Assembly: GCF_000372725.1 (NCBI RefSeq)
Contig: NW_005198611.1
Span: forward strand, 326,679 to 390,678
Source: Emiliania huxleyi CCMP1516
Taxonomy: Eukaryota > Haptophyta > Isochrysidales > Noelaerhabdaceae
Length of the DNA: 64,000 nucleotides
Direction of reading: 5' to 3'
The notes beneath the pieces were generated by a model. That model saw nothing but the letters and a program-made list of their open reading frames with translations, did no database searches and was not told the origin of the DNA. The translations under genes were made by a program, and so were the position numbers. Positions 31,316 through 41,514 of the stretch are shown here, piece after piece; position 1 is the first letter of the stretch; each line of letters starts with the position of its first letter.

Positions 31316-31559
31316 TCATGAACTGCGGAGACAATTGGGGAGAGTTGGAGAGTGTGAACTCAAACCTACTTCCTGACCGTAGCCTGACCGTCCTTGTGCC
31401 ACCGTGTCTCATGTTTGGTTTGTCCTGCCGCGCACATTGTCATGCTGTTGGGTTTCTCCTGCCGCGCACATTGTCATCGACTTGTATCCGACTTGGTGGC
31501 TGTGGTGATGTAGCGATGGTGTGGGTCTCTAGTGACCTATACAGCTCCTCCGTGTTCCG

Positions 31560-32056
31560 TCTCCTGACAAAAAGAAAAGCTGCGACAAAGAACCTTCTGC
31601 ACGAGCGGCATCGTCCCGCCCGCCTCGTCGCGGCAGCGGCGGCTCCCAACACGCGGCGAGGTGGTCGCCGCACTGCAGCGCGACCCGGGCCTGCTCCACC
31701 GCTGCGCCGCGACCGCCGGCTTGCCGGACGGAGCGTGCTCTGCACGGCTCCTCGAGAATCTGGAGCGCATCCTGAGCCCGCCCTTCGACCCGCACGATGT
31801 GGCGCCTCAGCTGCGCGCCGCCTTTGCGGGCGCAGGGATCGATCTCATGAGCGAGCCGACAGCCTCAACCCTCGGGCTCGCGACTGCTGCGCGCCCTGCC
31901 GGGATGAGTGCGTCCGGATCGCCCGCTGGCATCCTCTCGGACGAGGCCATGCCATACGGCGGGCTCTGCACGGGTGGGACCGAGGCGCTCCGCCAGTCAC
32001 TCGATGAGCGCGCCCGGCGCCTGGTGAGGCAGAGAAAACGCGCGTCCTGGATGTGA
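31560..32056 (+). CDS. Hypothetical protein, 5' end unresolved; stop lies in a repeat
   Basis: The frame is open from about 31560 without an ATG, so an upstream exon is likely. It reads RGEVVAALQRDPGLLHRCAA, ARLLENLERILSPPFDPHDV, APQLRAAFAGAGIDLMSEP and ends LVRQRKRASWM at the TGA 32054-32056. The helical, Leu-rich pattern suggests a real protein. No family recognised. The terminal codons and stop come from dispersed repeat E (GGATGTGAGGTT). A duplicated CCTGCCGCGCACATTGTCAT at 31424 and 31456 lies upstream. Confidence 0.45.
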
Positions 32057-32176
32057 GGTTGCCGACTGACTGCACTCCAAGTGCTCCAAGGCGGCACGCG
32101 ACTGTGCCGTTCCCAGAGCGCAGAGGACCACACATTCCTCATTGGAGACCTCGGACAACAACGTTCCAAAACATCT

Positions 32177-33060
32177 TCACACCTCGACGCGTTCCGACGG
32201 TGGCGAGCGGTGCTCCTTCGCCAGCAGCTCGAGGTCCTCGGCGCAGACGTGAGGCGTCAGACGCGACCGGCCGCTCGGAACCGCGGCGACGGGCGACGGG
32301 AAGCGCAGCCGCCACGCGCCGTACGCCGCCACGCAGCCAATCAGGCTGCCGACCAGCACGTCCTGCCAGTGGTGCCAGTAGTCGGCTACGCGGCTGAGAG
32401 CGACGCCCAGCGCGACCATCGCGGGAGCCGCAGCGACCACGACCTTGAAGAGGCTACCGAGCCGTGGCGTCGAGAGGTCGGCGAGGCGCGCGGCGTAGGC
32501 GATGGAAACGAGGCCGAGCCCCGCCCAGACGAGGGTGCTGTGCCCCGACGGGAAGGACTTGCGGCCCTCTGTGACTGCGGCCGCATCGCCGGTGCAGCTG
32601 CCGTCCACGGGCATGCACCGCGAGAGAAAGTCGGGCCTGAGGCGGCCGACGTGGACCTTCACCACGCAGGTGAAGAGGAAGGCGGTGGCGATCGAAGTGA
32701 CGAGGCCCAGCCACAGCTCATTGAGCAGCCGGGTCGCGGGGACGCCGCGCGGTCGCAGCGCGGCGAGCGGCAGCAGCAGCAGCAGAGGAAGTGCAACCGA
32801 GAGCCGCCAGAGGAGCCAGGAGGGCACCTGCTGCGCGAGCGGCGGCGTGTGTGGATACATGATGGACGGGTCGTTCAACTGCGGCCGCACGTCCCTCTCG
32901 AAGGGTGGCCACGAGTCGGCCCACAGCGCGAGGGCCAGAAGCAGCAGCGAGCACGCCCAGTCACCGACCGACCAGCGTGCGGCGAAAGACGATGTGTCTG
33001 GCGACGCCGACTTCCCGGCGCCGCGGAGGAGCGACGCCTGCTCGCTGATGGCGAGCCTCC
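32177..33060 (-). CDS. PAP2-superfamily lipid phosphate phosphatase
   Basis: Integral-membrane phosphatase of the LPP type, which dephosphorylates phosphatidic acid and related lipid phosphates. All three signature motifs are seen: KVHVGRLRP (motif 1), PSGHS (motif 2, catalytic His) and SRVADYWHHWQD (motif 3). There are about six hydrophobic segments, the first WACSLLLLALALWA. Motifs sit between TM3 and TM6, as in the family. The stop is at 32177. The 5' end is open: an in-frame stop lies near 33065, and the first ATG after it (near 32860) would remove TM1, so a short upstream exon or non-standard start is likely. The coordinate 33060 is approximate. Confidence 0.88.
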
Positions 33061-33395
33061 CTCACGGCTCGACAAGGGCCCGACTGCGCGGCACCGTGTT
33101 TGCTTTCTTTTCTTTTTCCCACAGCGAGTTCTTTAAAACCACATTCGGCGTGTGCAAGCACCCCCGGAAACACGGCGCTTCTTTCCCGCTCGGCAGAGCC
33201 TGCAGGGCGCGCCCTGCCGCACGGCCACTCGCCGCTCGCCACTCCCTTCTCGCTCCCGCTTTGCCGCAGCCCTGTGCTTCAGCCGTGCAGTTTAGCCCGC
33301 ACCCGCGCGTCGCTCCGCGACTATCATGTACAGTCGTACCGCCACTCCCGCCGCACCAGATACGCAACCCTGCGAACGAAAGGCGCGGGGCAGTC

Positions 33396-35370
33396 ATGGC
33401 TCTGATGGCATCGCGCTACAACGAGCAGGACATGAGTCAGCTCGATAAGGTCGACCCCGTCGAAGAGGCCGCCACAGTCAGCCATGCGGTCGGCGGCGAG
33501 CAGGTTGGCTGCGAGTGTTGCATGCGCACCCAACACGCATCAGGCGATGCTCACACACCGGATGTTCCGCGCCGCAGGCCAACCTGGGCGACTCGCGCCT
33601 CTGCTGGAACATCGGCGCGCCTCTCGCCCAACCGACGGCTGCTGCCCGCGTGGAGAGGCAGGCAGACACCCGTGTCCCACACGCGGTCGCTTGTCTGGCG
33701 CATGCAGGCGAGCTGGAGGAGATGATGGAGTCGCGCGTCTACGCGCCGACCGCGGTCAGCTCGCCGGCCTCGCGCCGCTGTGCGCGCGCCGCGACCTCAC
33801 TCCCTCCGCCCTCGCGCGTGGTGCAGGTCGTCGTCGCGGACGACTACCGCGGTGTCCTGCTCCGGATCACAAACATGGACTCGCACCGCGGTGAGGAGGG
33901 GGGAGATCTGAGAGGGAGGAGGGGCGGGGTGCCCCCCCGGAGTGTGGCGCGGCCTCACCTCGACCTCTCAACCAGAGTGCTTTGCTCCGCCACCTCCACC
34001 ACCTCTGCCCCTTCCCAACACTTTTCCACCNNNNNNNNNNNNNNNNNNNNNNNNNNNNNNNNNNNNNNNNNNNNNNNNNNNNNNNNNNNNNNNNNNNNNN
34101 NNNNNNNNNNNNNNNNNNNNNNNNNNNNNNNNNNNNNNNNNNNNNNNNNNNNNNNNNNNAGGCGCGCCTTTCGCTTGCGTGCTGCAGCTCTGCCTCGTCA
34201 CGGACGACGACCAGGCCATCCCGCCCTTCCTCACCGAGGAGGACCGACGCTTCCCGCTCCTCCTCGGCCCTGACAAGGCTGACGCCCCTCGCCCGCGCCT
34301 CGCCCGCCCCTCGCCCACATGCACACGCCCCTCGCCCACAACACATGCACATGGAACATGCACATGCACATGCACATGCACAACATGCGTGGTCGCACGC
34401 GTCCGGCTCTCCCCGGCCCCTTGACTGAGCCGTGACTGCGTCAGGCTCCAACCGAGGCGCCCCCGGTCGAGGTACCGGACACGGGCGTGGCGGTGCGTCT
34501 CTCCGCCCCCCTGCCTGCCCGCTCCCCTCTCCCTCTCGCTCCACAAACCTCCTCCCTCCCCTCTCCCGCCCCGCCCCGCCCGCCAGGTCGTCAAGCTGCA
34601 GCTCGGCCTCAAGGCACTCTCCTCAAAGGCTCCGCCACCCACCGCTGCTGCAGCGCCGCTCGCCGCGCCCAGAGAAGGTTCGTCGACCGCCTCTGCGGCA
34701 CCGCGGTAGGTCCACGACCGCCGCTTCAAGCTGCTCGTCGCGCTCAACGTGCCGCCAGAGACGCTCAAGGCGCCCCCTTCCCCCCCGCCCCCCTTCGCAT
34801 CTCGCCCCCCAAGGGCGCTTCTCCACCCTGGCCCCGAGCCCGCCCCCTCCACCCTCTCGCACACACGGCCTCCCTCCCCGCGGCCGCAGGAGAGCCCAAA
34901 CCTGACCGTCTTCTCGCCCTGCTTCAAGGGCATCACGCGCCTCCGCCCGACGGCGGAGGAGAAGCGGCGCAGGCCGGCGCACGCGCCCGCGTCCGAGGGG
35001 GGGCTCGAGCAGCAGCAGCAGCAGCTCTACATGCTCGCCCGCCGGCGAGCAGGTCTCGAGGAGGAGCTCGCAGCGCGCGTCTCGTCAGCGGCGCCTCTTT
35101 CTTCTCTCAGGCTGCAGCAGATCGAGGAGGACAACGCGGACCTCCGCCGGCGAGTCATGGCGCTCGAAGGCAGCCTGGACCGCCCCCACCTCCTCCTCCA
35201 CAACACCAAACCCCTCTCCTCCGAGCATACCCACCCCCGCCCTCTCTCTCTCCGCCCCTCTCTCTCCCCGCCCCTCTCTCACTCCGCCCTGCCCTCACTC
35301 CGCCCTCTCCCGACGTGCAGGCAACGGCGTCGCGGCGGCGCGCGGCACGAAGCGGCCGGCCGAGGACTAG
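33396..35370 (+). CDS. Coiled-coil, NLS-like hypothetical protein with about 9 exons, broken by assembly gap
   Basis: ATG at 33396. Exon 1 (MALMASRYNEQDMSQLDKVD, to 33503) joins exon 2 at 33578 (ANLGDSRLCWNIG) via a 74-nt GT-AG intron. Intron 33615-33707 is GC-AG and leads to ELEEMMESRVYAPTAV. Later exon words are VVVADDYRGVLLRITNMDS, then after the gap LCLVTDDDQAIPPFLTEEDR, VVKLQLGLKALSSKAPP, RRFKLLVALNVPPETLK, SPNLTVFSPCFKGITRL and a coiled coil LQQIEEDNADLRRRVMALEG. The protein ends ARGTKRPAED, a possible basic nuclear signal. A nuclear regulatory role is only a guess; no domain recognised. At least one exon may be hidden in the N run. Confidence 0.5.
34031..34159. other. Assembly gap (129 Ns)
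   Basis: Run of N inside an intron or exon of the coiled-coil gene. True length unknown. Just downstream, 34310-34390 is a CCTCGCCCACA / ACATGCACATG minisatellite. Confidence 0.99.
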
Positions 35371-35835
35371 CGAGCCGCCCCGAGGGCGAGGCAGGTAGAC
35401 GGGAGAGCTGGGCGCCGGAGGCCCGGGGGTGGCTCGTCCGCCGCGGCGCCTCGCCTGCGCGGGCCTTGCCCTCGTGCTGCCCACCGCGCTGTAGCGAGTG
35501 CGTAGTACGTACATGTAGATTGCGCGTTGAGCTCAGTGGTAGTCTGCGGTGAGACCGCTTGTGCACATGCCACATCCCTCGCCATCCCCGGCGCAGAGGG
35601 GGCGCAGAGAGACGAGAGGGCGAGCATGTGAGCTAAAGTACGGCTACGCGGGGGGAGCAGAGCCAGCTGTAAGCTGAGGCTGCCCACGAGGTGTAGAATC
35701 TTCGCGGGTGTCGGGCGCGGTCGCCCGGCCACACAGACTCTCGGTCGGCGTCTCCCGCGGGCCGGGGGTCCCACGCTCACGCGGTCCGGTGCAGCTCAGA
35801 CAGCGTTCACTCTCTCTGTTGAGACGCAAAAAAAC

Positions 35836-36204
35836 TAGGGTTGCCTAACGTTAAGAGCTGAACAGTGTTGCTAGTGTTAACAGTAACAACAGAACAACAG
35901 TGGGGCCCCCCAACAACAGTAGCTAACGTTAGGCCGGCTGAACAACAATAAGGAAGGCCTGGCAGTGACCCACGACGATCTCTAGTGTCCAGTGCGGGTA
36001 ATACCCGAAATACCCGGAAAATCCCAGGTATTTTCGGGTTTTACCCGGGGTTTTTGCCATTTTCTGCTTGCTGGCCGCTGAACAACAGTAACAACAGTAA
36101 CAAACAGTAACAGCTTGGGCTGGGGAGAACACTTGAACAACGTTGAGGATTTCAGCCAACAATAGCGCAACTGTTAGGCCCCAAATAAACGTTAGGCAAC
36201 CCTA
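35836..36204. mobile_element. hAT-like MITE, 369 bp, with 17-bp TIRs and 8-bp target duplication
   Basis: Left end TAGGGTTGCCTAACGTT and right end AACGTTAGGCAACCCTA are perfect inverted repeats. Both sides are flanked by AAAAAAAC (35828-35835 and 36205-36212), an 8-bp duplication as made by hAT transposases. The interior has AACAACAGTAAC words and a palindromic CCCGAAATACCCGG ... CGGGTTTTACCCGGG block, and encodes nothing. It needs a transposase supplied elsewhere. Confidence 0.88.
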
Positions 36205-36356
36205 AAAAAAACACAAGGCAAGCCGGCCAGACCACGCTCCACGGGACCGTCAGTCGAGCGCTAGCCGGCGAGCGCGGAGAACAGAGACATAAATAAACAA
36301 ACAAACAGTGGCGGGGACAGACAGACAGAGATCGACTAGACACTAGTTAGTCAGAC

Positions 36357-37090
36357 ATGACACAACGGCTCTCCGTGGCGCTTCCCACCCTTCGGGTCGC
36401 GCTCGAGCGGGGCATGCCAGTCGATTTCTTCGGCGACTACGAACCTTTACAACAAGGCCCACCACCGGCGGCCCCACGACGGCGTCCTCGCCGCCTGGGC
36501 GGACGCGATGCGCGCCCCAGCCAACGCGCCGGTCGTGCACGGTGACAAGGAGAAACCGGAGCTCACCCGGCAGTACAATGAGGGGTACAAGACCGACCTC
36601 GCAGAACCCCATGCGGGACCGGGGGGGGTGCGATGAAGTGAATGAAATCAAGCTCTGGACGCCCCTCCTCAAGACCTCCTCGACGGGCGCTGGCAACGCC
36701 TCGAGTGGCGGCACGCCCCCCTCCGTTGGCCACTCCTACGCGCTACGCCTTCGGCAGCACCAGGAGAAGGCCCGCCGCCTGAACATGGGCTGCAAGTACA
36801 GCAAGGCGCGCGGGCAGCCCGGCCAACCCCTTCCACAAGAACGGCCACGGCTACGTCAAGGCGCATCGCGGTTTCTACCACGACGCGATCTTTGTCAAGC
36901 GCAACAACTTTAACCTGCTGCTCCACGAGACGTTCGGCGGCGGCTTCTCGCCCACCGCCGTTCTCAAGCTGCGCCGCCTCGCGCGCAAGGTCGCGCGCGC
37001 GGCAGCGTCGACCGCACGGCCTACTCGCCCAAGTACTCGCTCTCTTTTATGTCCCACCATGCAGAGCGCATCTCTCTCTCTGTTTGTGCG
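36357..37090 (+). pseudogene. Decayed copy 1 of a retroelement-like nuclease domain
   Basis: Begins MTQRLSVALPTLRVALERG and continues, across at least three frame changes, as RRPHDGVLAAWADAMRAPAN, HGDKEKPELTRQYNEGYKTD, DEVNEIKLWTPLLKT, VGHSYALRLR, and FVKRNNFNLLLHETFGGGF. The same order of blocks is in copy 2 at 44100-45437 (HNGVLRAAQNAIRARSV, LGDKEKPEVTRHLND, HYEVKCWNSLIKS, VGHLYGFGNT, WVKKAITRLVLVRGNFG). The D...(E)xK arrangement (NEIK here, YEVK in copy 2) resembles a PD-(D/E)XK or restriction-like endonuclease domain. One shift lies in a run of seven or more G near 36620. Confidence 0.6.
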
Positions 37091-37667
37091 AGGCGTGAAC
37101 CGCGCCATTCCGCATTCGCTCTCACCTGGCACCACCCTGTCTGCACGTCTTGCGTGCGCGTGAACAGGGCCTGGCCCTATCGCCAAACGGCTCTGCTCCT
37201 CCTCTTGTCTGGCAGCAATCGCAAGCTGCGGCACAGGCCGCGTTGGCGCAGAGGAGGCGGCAAGCCTCAACGCGCCTACCCGTGGCATACCGCCGGATCG
37301 GGCCAAGACTAAGGCTGCAGGCGTCGGCCCCGGCTGCTGCGAGGGCCCTCCCTTGAGGTGTCCATCTTATGTGCAGTGGGGCTACAACTGTAGCGCGTCG
37401 GCAGGATCCCCAAAACCGACGTAAACCCCCCCAAAATTGAATTCGACCGCCCAAAGCTGCCCCCCCCCCCCGCAAACACACCGCCTCCAAGCGTGGGCTC
37501 TAGGCTCCAACGCAGGCGCCCACTGTCGCGCAAAAAAACCCAACCAAATGTATGTAGTAAGTGAAGAACAGTCAGGCTCGGACTGGACCATCGACTGGGC
37601 CAAAGGGACTGTCACTGTTCACGGCTGCACGCTGCACGCTTGACGTGTGCGAACAGGCGGCGAGCTC

Positions 37668-38276
37668 ATGCCCACGGCGTGGGGCCAGTCGTCCGCCCTG
37701 CAGCGGCTCCTCAGCGGCGGCAAGCCCGAGGAAGAGGACTCGCGGAGCCGCAGTCAGAGTCCCGGGTGGTGGGACCGCGATCGCGGCCGCAGCCGAGAGC
37801 GTGAAAGCCGCCAAACCAAGGACTATGACCGCGAATACGACCGGGCGCAGTTCCGCGGCCAAGACCGCGACCGCGACCGCGATCGCGACCGCGACCGCGA
37901 CCGCCGCCGCCGCCGCTCTCCCAGCTACGATCGCCGTCGCCGCCGTTCTCCCAGCTACGACCGGCGCCGCCGCCGCTCGCCGAGCCGCAGCGCCAGTCGG
38001 GAGCGACGGCGCGACCGCAGCCGCGACCGCAGCCGGCGCGCCCGGCGATCGAACGACCGCGACCGAGACCGCGACCGCCGCCGCCGCAGCGAGAGCCGCA
38101 GCGGCAGCGAGGAAGCAAAGCGGCCCGCGGCAGCAGATGCGGCGGCCGCACCCGCCTCCGAGCAGCCGCCCAAGCCGCCCGCGGGCGAGGGGGAGCCGCC
38201 GCCTCCGCCGCCGCCTCCGCCGCAACCGCCGTTGCCGCCACCGGCACCGGCAGCGGAGCCCGCGCCACCGCAGTGA
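37668..38276 (+). CDS. RS/RD-rich SR-like protein (splicing-related), possibly a last exon
   Basis: From the ATG at 37668 the frame gives 202 aa. It opens WGQSSALQRLLSGGK and PEEEDSRSRSQSPGWWDRDR, then long alternating RD/RS stretches, three RRRRSPSYD repeats, a second RD block, and a Pro/Ala-rich tail. Such RS/RD domains are typical of pre-mRNA splicing factors, where they mediate nuclear-speckle targeting and binding to other SR proteins. No RRM is visible. An acceptor-like AACAG sits just before 37656, so upstream exons (an RRM or Prp38-like domain) may be missing. Competing frames in the same region are low complexity. Confidence 0.6.
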   Translation: MPTAWGQSSALQRLLSGGKPEEEDSRSRSQSPGWWDRDRGRSRERESRQTKDYDREYDRAQFRGQDRDRDRDRDRDRDRRRRRSPSYDRRRRRSPSYDRRRRRSPSRSASRERRRDRSRDRSRRARRSNDRDRDRDRRRRSESRSGSEEAKRPAAADAAAAPASEQPPKPPAGEGEPPPPPPPPPQPPLPPPAPAAEPAPPQ

Positions 38277-39231
38277 CGGTGCCCGGGCCGGGGAGTCTCG
38301 CTCGCAGGCTTCTCGGCCGCGGCGCAGGGAGGGCCATCCGCGAGGGTGTGGGACCGAACTGCCGTGACGGGCAGCTCTCGGGTTTGGCTGCAGGGGCGCG
38401 GCGCTAAGCAGGGCCTCCCATGGCCATCACCAGGCTTGGGGCGGCGGAGAGGGGGGGTCATTCCACGCGCGCGTGCGGTGGGTGTCAGCCGAGCCCTCCG
38501 GCGCTCGCGCCAGGGGGTAGCGAGAGCGGGTGGTGTCCGACCGTACCCAGTCGAGCAACTGCGCACACTAGTGGCTATCTCGGTCGCGACTGTTGGGTCG
38601 TATCGCGTATGTCGAACGCGGAGATCGACTCCTCAGTGTCGATTGTGTCCTGCGCGGCGCGGTCTCGGCGCCCTCCAGAGCGCTCTGGCCTCTGCTCCTT
38701 TTCCCTATTGCTATCGTATGAATCTCCGCCGTCCTGAGAGCTGAGTTACCCTATACCCTCAAACTCGAGTGAGGTGTCCTCTTGTTTCTCTGACAGAGTG
38801 GACAGCGGACAGTATAAAACTCCGCCGTCCTGGGCGCTCCCGTCGCCTGCTGGTCGCCCGCCCCAGCCACCGGGGGGGCCGGCGTGCGCTTTGTTACGAG
38901 GCATTAGGGTAGCCACCAGCACCTCAGGCAGCTCGGGAGGCGGCCCAGCCGCGAGGTGCGGCCGAGGCCCGTCCGCCGGCCGAGCAGTGCTGCTTGCCGG
39001 CCGGCCTTGAAGCGCCCCGGCCGCTGCGGCGCGAGCGGAGCCAAGGCCAGCCTTGAAGCGCCCCGGCCTTGAAGCTTCCGCCTCGCCGCCCGCTTGAGAG
39101 CCGGCTCAGGTGGCTCGCACTCCCCCCGGAGGGCGGTGGCCATGGAGAACGCCTCGCCCGGCCCGCCGCTCGAGGAGGCGGTCCCCGGCTTGAAGCTGGT
39201 CGGAAGCCCTACAGGGGCGCAGCAGGGACCG
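38277..39231. other. Intergenic region with TATA-like box, no supported gene
   Basis: AGTATAAAAC at 38811-38820 is a TATA-like element, and CTCCGCCGTCCTG occurs on both sides of it (near 38727 and 38820). A block CCTTGAAGCGCCCCGGCC is repeated at about 39005 and 39050. I see no convincing ORF. Confidence 0.4.
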
Positions 39232-41156
39232 TCAGGCCGACTCCCCCTCCTCCCGCCCCGCCCTCCGTGTCTGGCGACCCATCGCCGCCATCGCCGCCAT
39301 CGTCGCCTCCTCGTCGTCGTCGAGCGCTGCGCCGGCCGCGGCGACCTCGCCGCGCTGCGCCGCTGCGGGTGCGTCGCCGTCGCCGCTCGCTGATGCAGCC
39401 CGCACCGCCTCGCTCGCCCCCGCCCTCGCCGCCTCGCTCGCCGCACCCCTCGCACAATCGTGCTCCCACCCAGCGGTCGTCCACCGCCAAGCCGGCTCGG
39501 GCGAGGCGAGGGCGTCCGCCTCGGGCGCAAAGAGCCAGCCGCCCTGCCCCGGCCGCCACCGCCAGGCTGCGAAGTCGAGCCGGCCGCAGAACGGTTGCGA
39601 GCTCGCCAGCTGCCCTATCGGGCCGTCGCCGCCGTCGCCGCCGTCGCCGCCGTCGCCACCGCCGCCGCCGTCGCCACCGTCGCCGCTGCCGCCCGCCGCC
39701 TGCCGCCCGCCCGCCCCCCGCCCCGCCCCCTCCCCCTTCTCCCCATTGAGCTTCTCCTCCTTCAGCTGCCGCAGGAACTCGGCGCGCGCGGCCCGCTGCT
39801 CCTTTTGCGCGCGGCTCGGCTGCAGCGCCTCGAAGGAGCGGCCTGCCGCCGGGGGGGGGGGAGTCGTCACGGCCACGCTGCGGGGGGCGCCTCGACCGGA
39901 GCAGCGAGCCGGGGCGAGCGGGGGCGAGCCGGGGCGAGCGGGGGCGAGCCGGGGCGAGCGGGGGCCGCACCAATCCGCTCTCCGAAGCCGAGGGCGCCTC
40001 CCAAGTCGACGTCGAAGTCGGCACCGCGCGACTTTCGGCGCGGCGGCTGGGAGCCGTGCCCGCTCCGCCGCTCGTGCCGCGCGCGCTGGAAGCGGAGGGC
40101 GGCGGCGGGGTCCGGGAGCCCTATTCGGTATCGTGATTGAACGCTGCTTACGCGGGGGTCATCGGGCGCTGCGCGGGCAGGGAGAGGCGGCCCTGGGCGG
40201 GGTGGGCGGCGAAGGGCGGGCTAGTGGCGAGAGCGGGTGGGCGGTGCACTCGCCGGGAGGGGCCGGGGAGGCGGCAGCAGGGGCGGGGAGGGTCAGCGGA
40301 GGCGGGCGGCGCCGGTGCGCGCCTGCGGCACACTCAAAGTAGGCGAGCTTGGCCGAGGCGGGTGTTTCGGCGGCAAGGTCAGGGGCCAGGCCGACGCCGC
40401 GCAGGCAGTCGGCGAACGAGTCGTGGGTGAGGGTGTGCGAGTGGGAGAGGCACGAGCCTAGGGTGAGGGGGGGCTCGTCTTAGGGTGAGGGGGGAGGGTG
40501 GAGGCGAGTGGGCGAGGCACGAGCCGGGCAGCACGACAAAGCAGAGGCCGCCCACCCGCAGCTGGCCCCGCATGCACACGAGCATGTCGAAGCGGCGCCG
40601 CGCGTCCGGCACGCAGTTGAGCACCTACTCCACACACCTCGCCGCGCTCGCCACCGCTGGCTTTCTCTGGGAGCTGCGGTTTGTATCAGCAGCGCGCCAT
40701 CGAGCAGACGAGTGCGTCGTACGGCCGCGAGGCGCCGCTTGCCTCCAATGCACCGCCGAGAGGCAGCGTCAGGAAGTCGCGCTGCTCGATGCGCGCATCC
40801 TGCGAGTTGAGGTCGAGCGCACGGACGTGCAGCCCCGGCGTGTCGAGCAGCTGCGTGTTGATTGCGCCAATCTCGAGCACGTGAGGCGGCGGCTTGCCGG
40901 CGGCGAGGACGCCGTGGGCGCGAAGCCGCCGCGCGACCCAGCGGCTGGTGGAGTGCAGGGCGGTGTTGAACTGGGATGCCTGTTGGTATGCGTCCACGCC
41001 GCCGATCGCCTGCAGCTCCGCAGCACACTTGGCGCGCTCGTCGCTCGACGTGGTGTGGTGAAGCCGCTCGGTGATGCGGTGGTACTCGCTCGTCACCTTC
41101 CTCGCGTGCTTCCGGCTCTTGATTCGCTTTGGGAGCGGGACGATGGAGAGGCCCAT
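39232..41156 (-). CDS. Bmt2-like 25S/28S rRNA adenine-N1 methyltransferase (SAMTOR family), several exons
   Basis: Starts at the ATG 41156 (MGLSIVPLPKRIKSRKHARK). Exon 1 has ITERLHHTTS, QQASQFNTALHSTSRWVAR, the SAM-site block HVLEIGAINTQLL and RALDLNSQDARIEQRDFLTL, all characteristic of Bmt2/SAMTOR. Intron 40625-40698 (GC-AG) joins DALVCSM to VLNCVPDARRRFDML and LRVGGLCFVVLPGSCL. Intron 40458-40524 (GC-AG) joins SHSHTLTHDSFADC. The core ends LAYFECA near 40330. Further exons near 40130-39980 (SRGADFDVDLGGALGFGERI) and 39870-39232 (RAQKEQRAARAEFLRQLKEE) may form a C-terminal extension or a separate gene. In yeast Bmt2 makes m1A2142 in 25S rRNA; animal SAMTOR senses SAM for mTORC1. Confidence 0.75.
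39898..39970. repeat. GAGCCGGGGCGAGCGGGGGC tandem repeat
   Basis: About three and a half copies of a 22-bp GGGGCGAGC(C/G)GGGGCGAGCGG unit, in the inferred intron between the two C-terminal Bmt2-like exons. Confidence 0.85.
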
Positions 41157-41199
41157 CCGCAAGCAGAGCCGCAGCCGCTCCTCGCTGCTCGGTGTGAAC

Positions 41200-41475
41200 A
41201 CAGGCCATAAGAGGTATTTTCTTCTCAATAACAAGGCTGTGAAGCACCTCAACCTCTCACAGGCCAGCGCACAGCGCCATAAGAGGTATTTTCTTCTCAA
41301 TAACAAGGCTGTGAACCTGCGCGCGGGCCTTCTAGGCCCGCGGGTAGTCTCCCCCCATCCCCAGGGCCTCCAGGGCTCGCACCTCAACCTCTCATAGACC
41401 AGCGCAAAGGAAAGTATTTTCTTGTCAATAACAAGGTCTGAGAGAGATTTTTAGCAATACCAAACAACTCTAGTT
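41200..41475. repeat. Three degenerate copies of GGTATTTTCTTCTCAATAACAAGG, ending in family C repeat
   Basis: Copies of the GTATTTTCTT(C/G)TCAATAACAAGG word start near 41213, 41287 and 41414. The first two are 74 bp apart and share CACCTCAACCTCTCA...AGCGCA between them. The third runs directly into AGAGAGATTTTTAGCAATAC (family C). It lies immediately 5' of the Bmt2-like gene. Confidence 0.85.
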
Positions 41476-41514
41476 TGCAAGGTCTGTGAAATACACATTA
41501 TTTAGATTCGATAC

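Noticed and set aside
35836..35852. TTAGGG-like telomeric sequence in TAGGGTTGCC
   Set aside because: Single occurrence at each end of a MITE, not a tandem array; it is the transposon terminal repeat.
37561..38367. Alternative frames over the RS/RD repeat, including Ala/Thr-rich and Val/Ala-rich readings on both strands
   Set aside because: Shifted readings of the CGN-rich repeat; only the RS/RD frame has a biological composition and non-repeat ends.
38811..38820. TATA box as a defined promoter
   Set aside because: The match AGTATAAAAC is good but no supported gene starts within the expected distance on either strand, so it is only noted.
39069..40342. Overlapping Pro/Arg-rich plus-strand frames
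   Set aside because: No domain features; opposite to better-supported minus-strand segments of the Bmt2-like locus.
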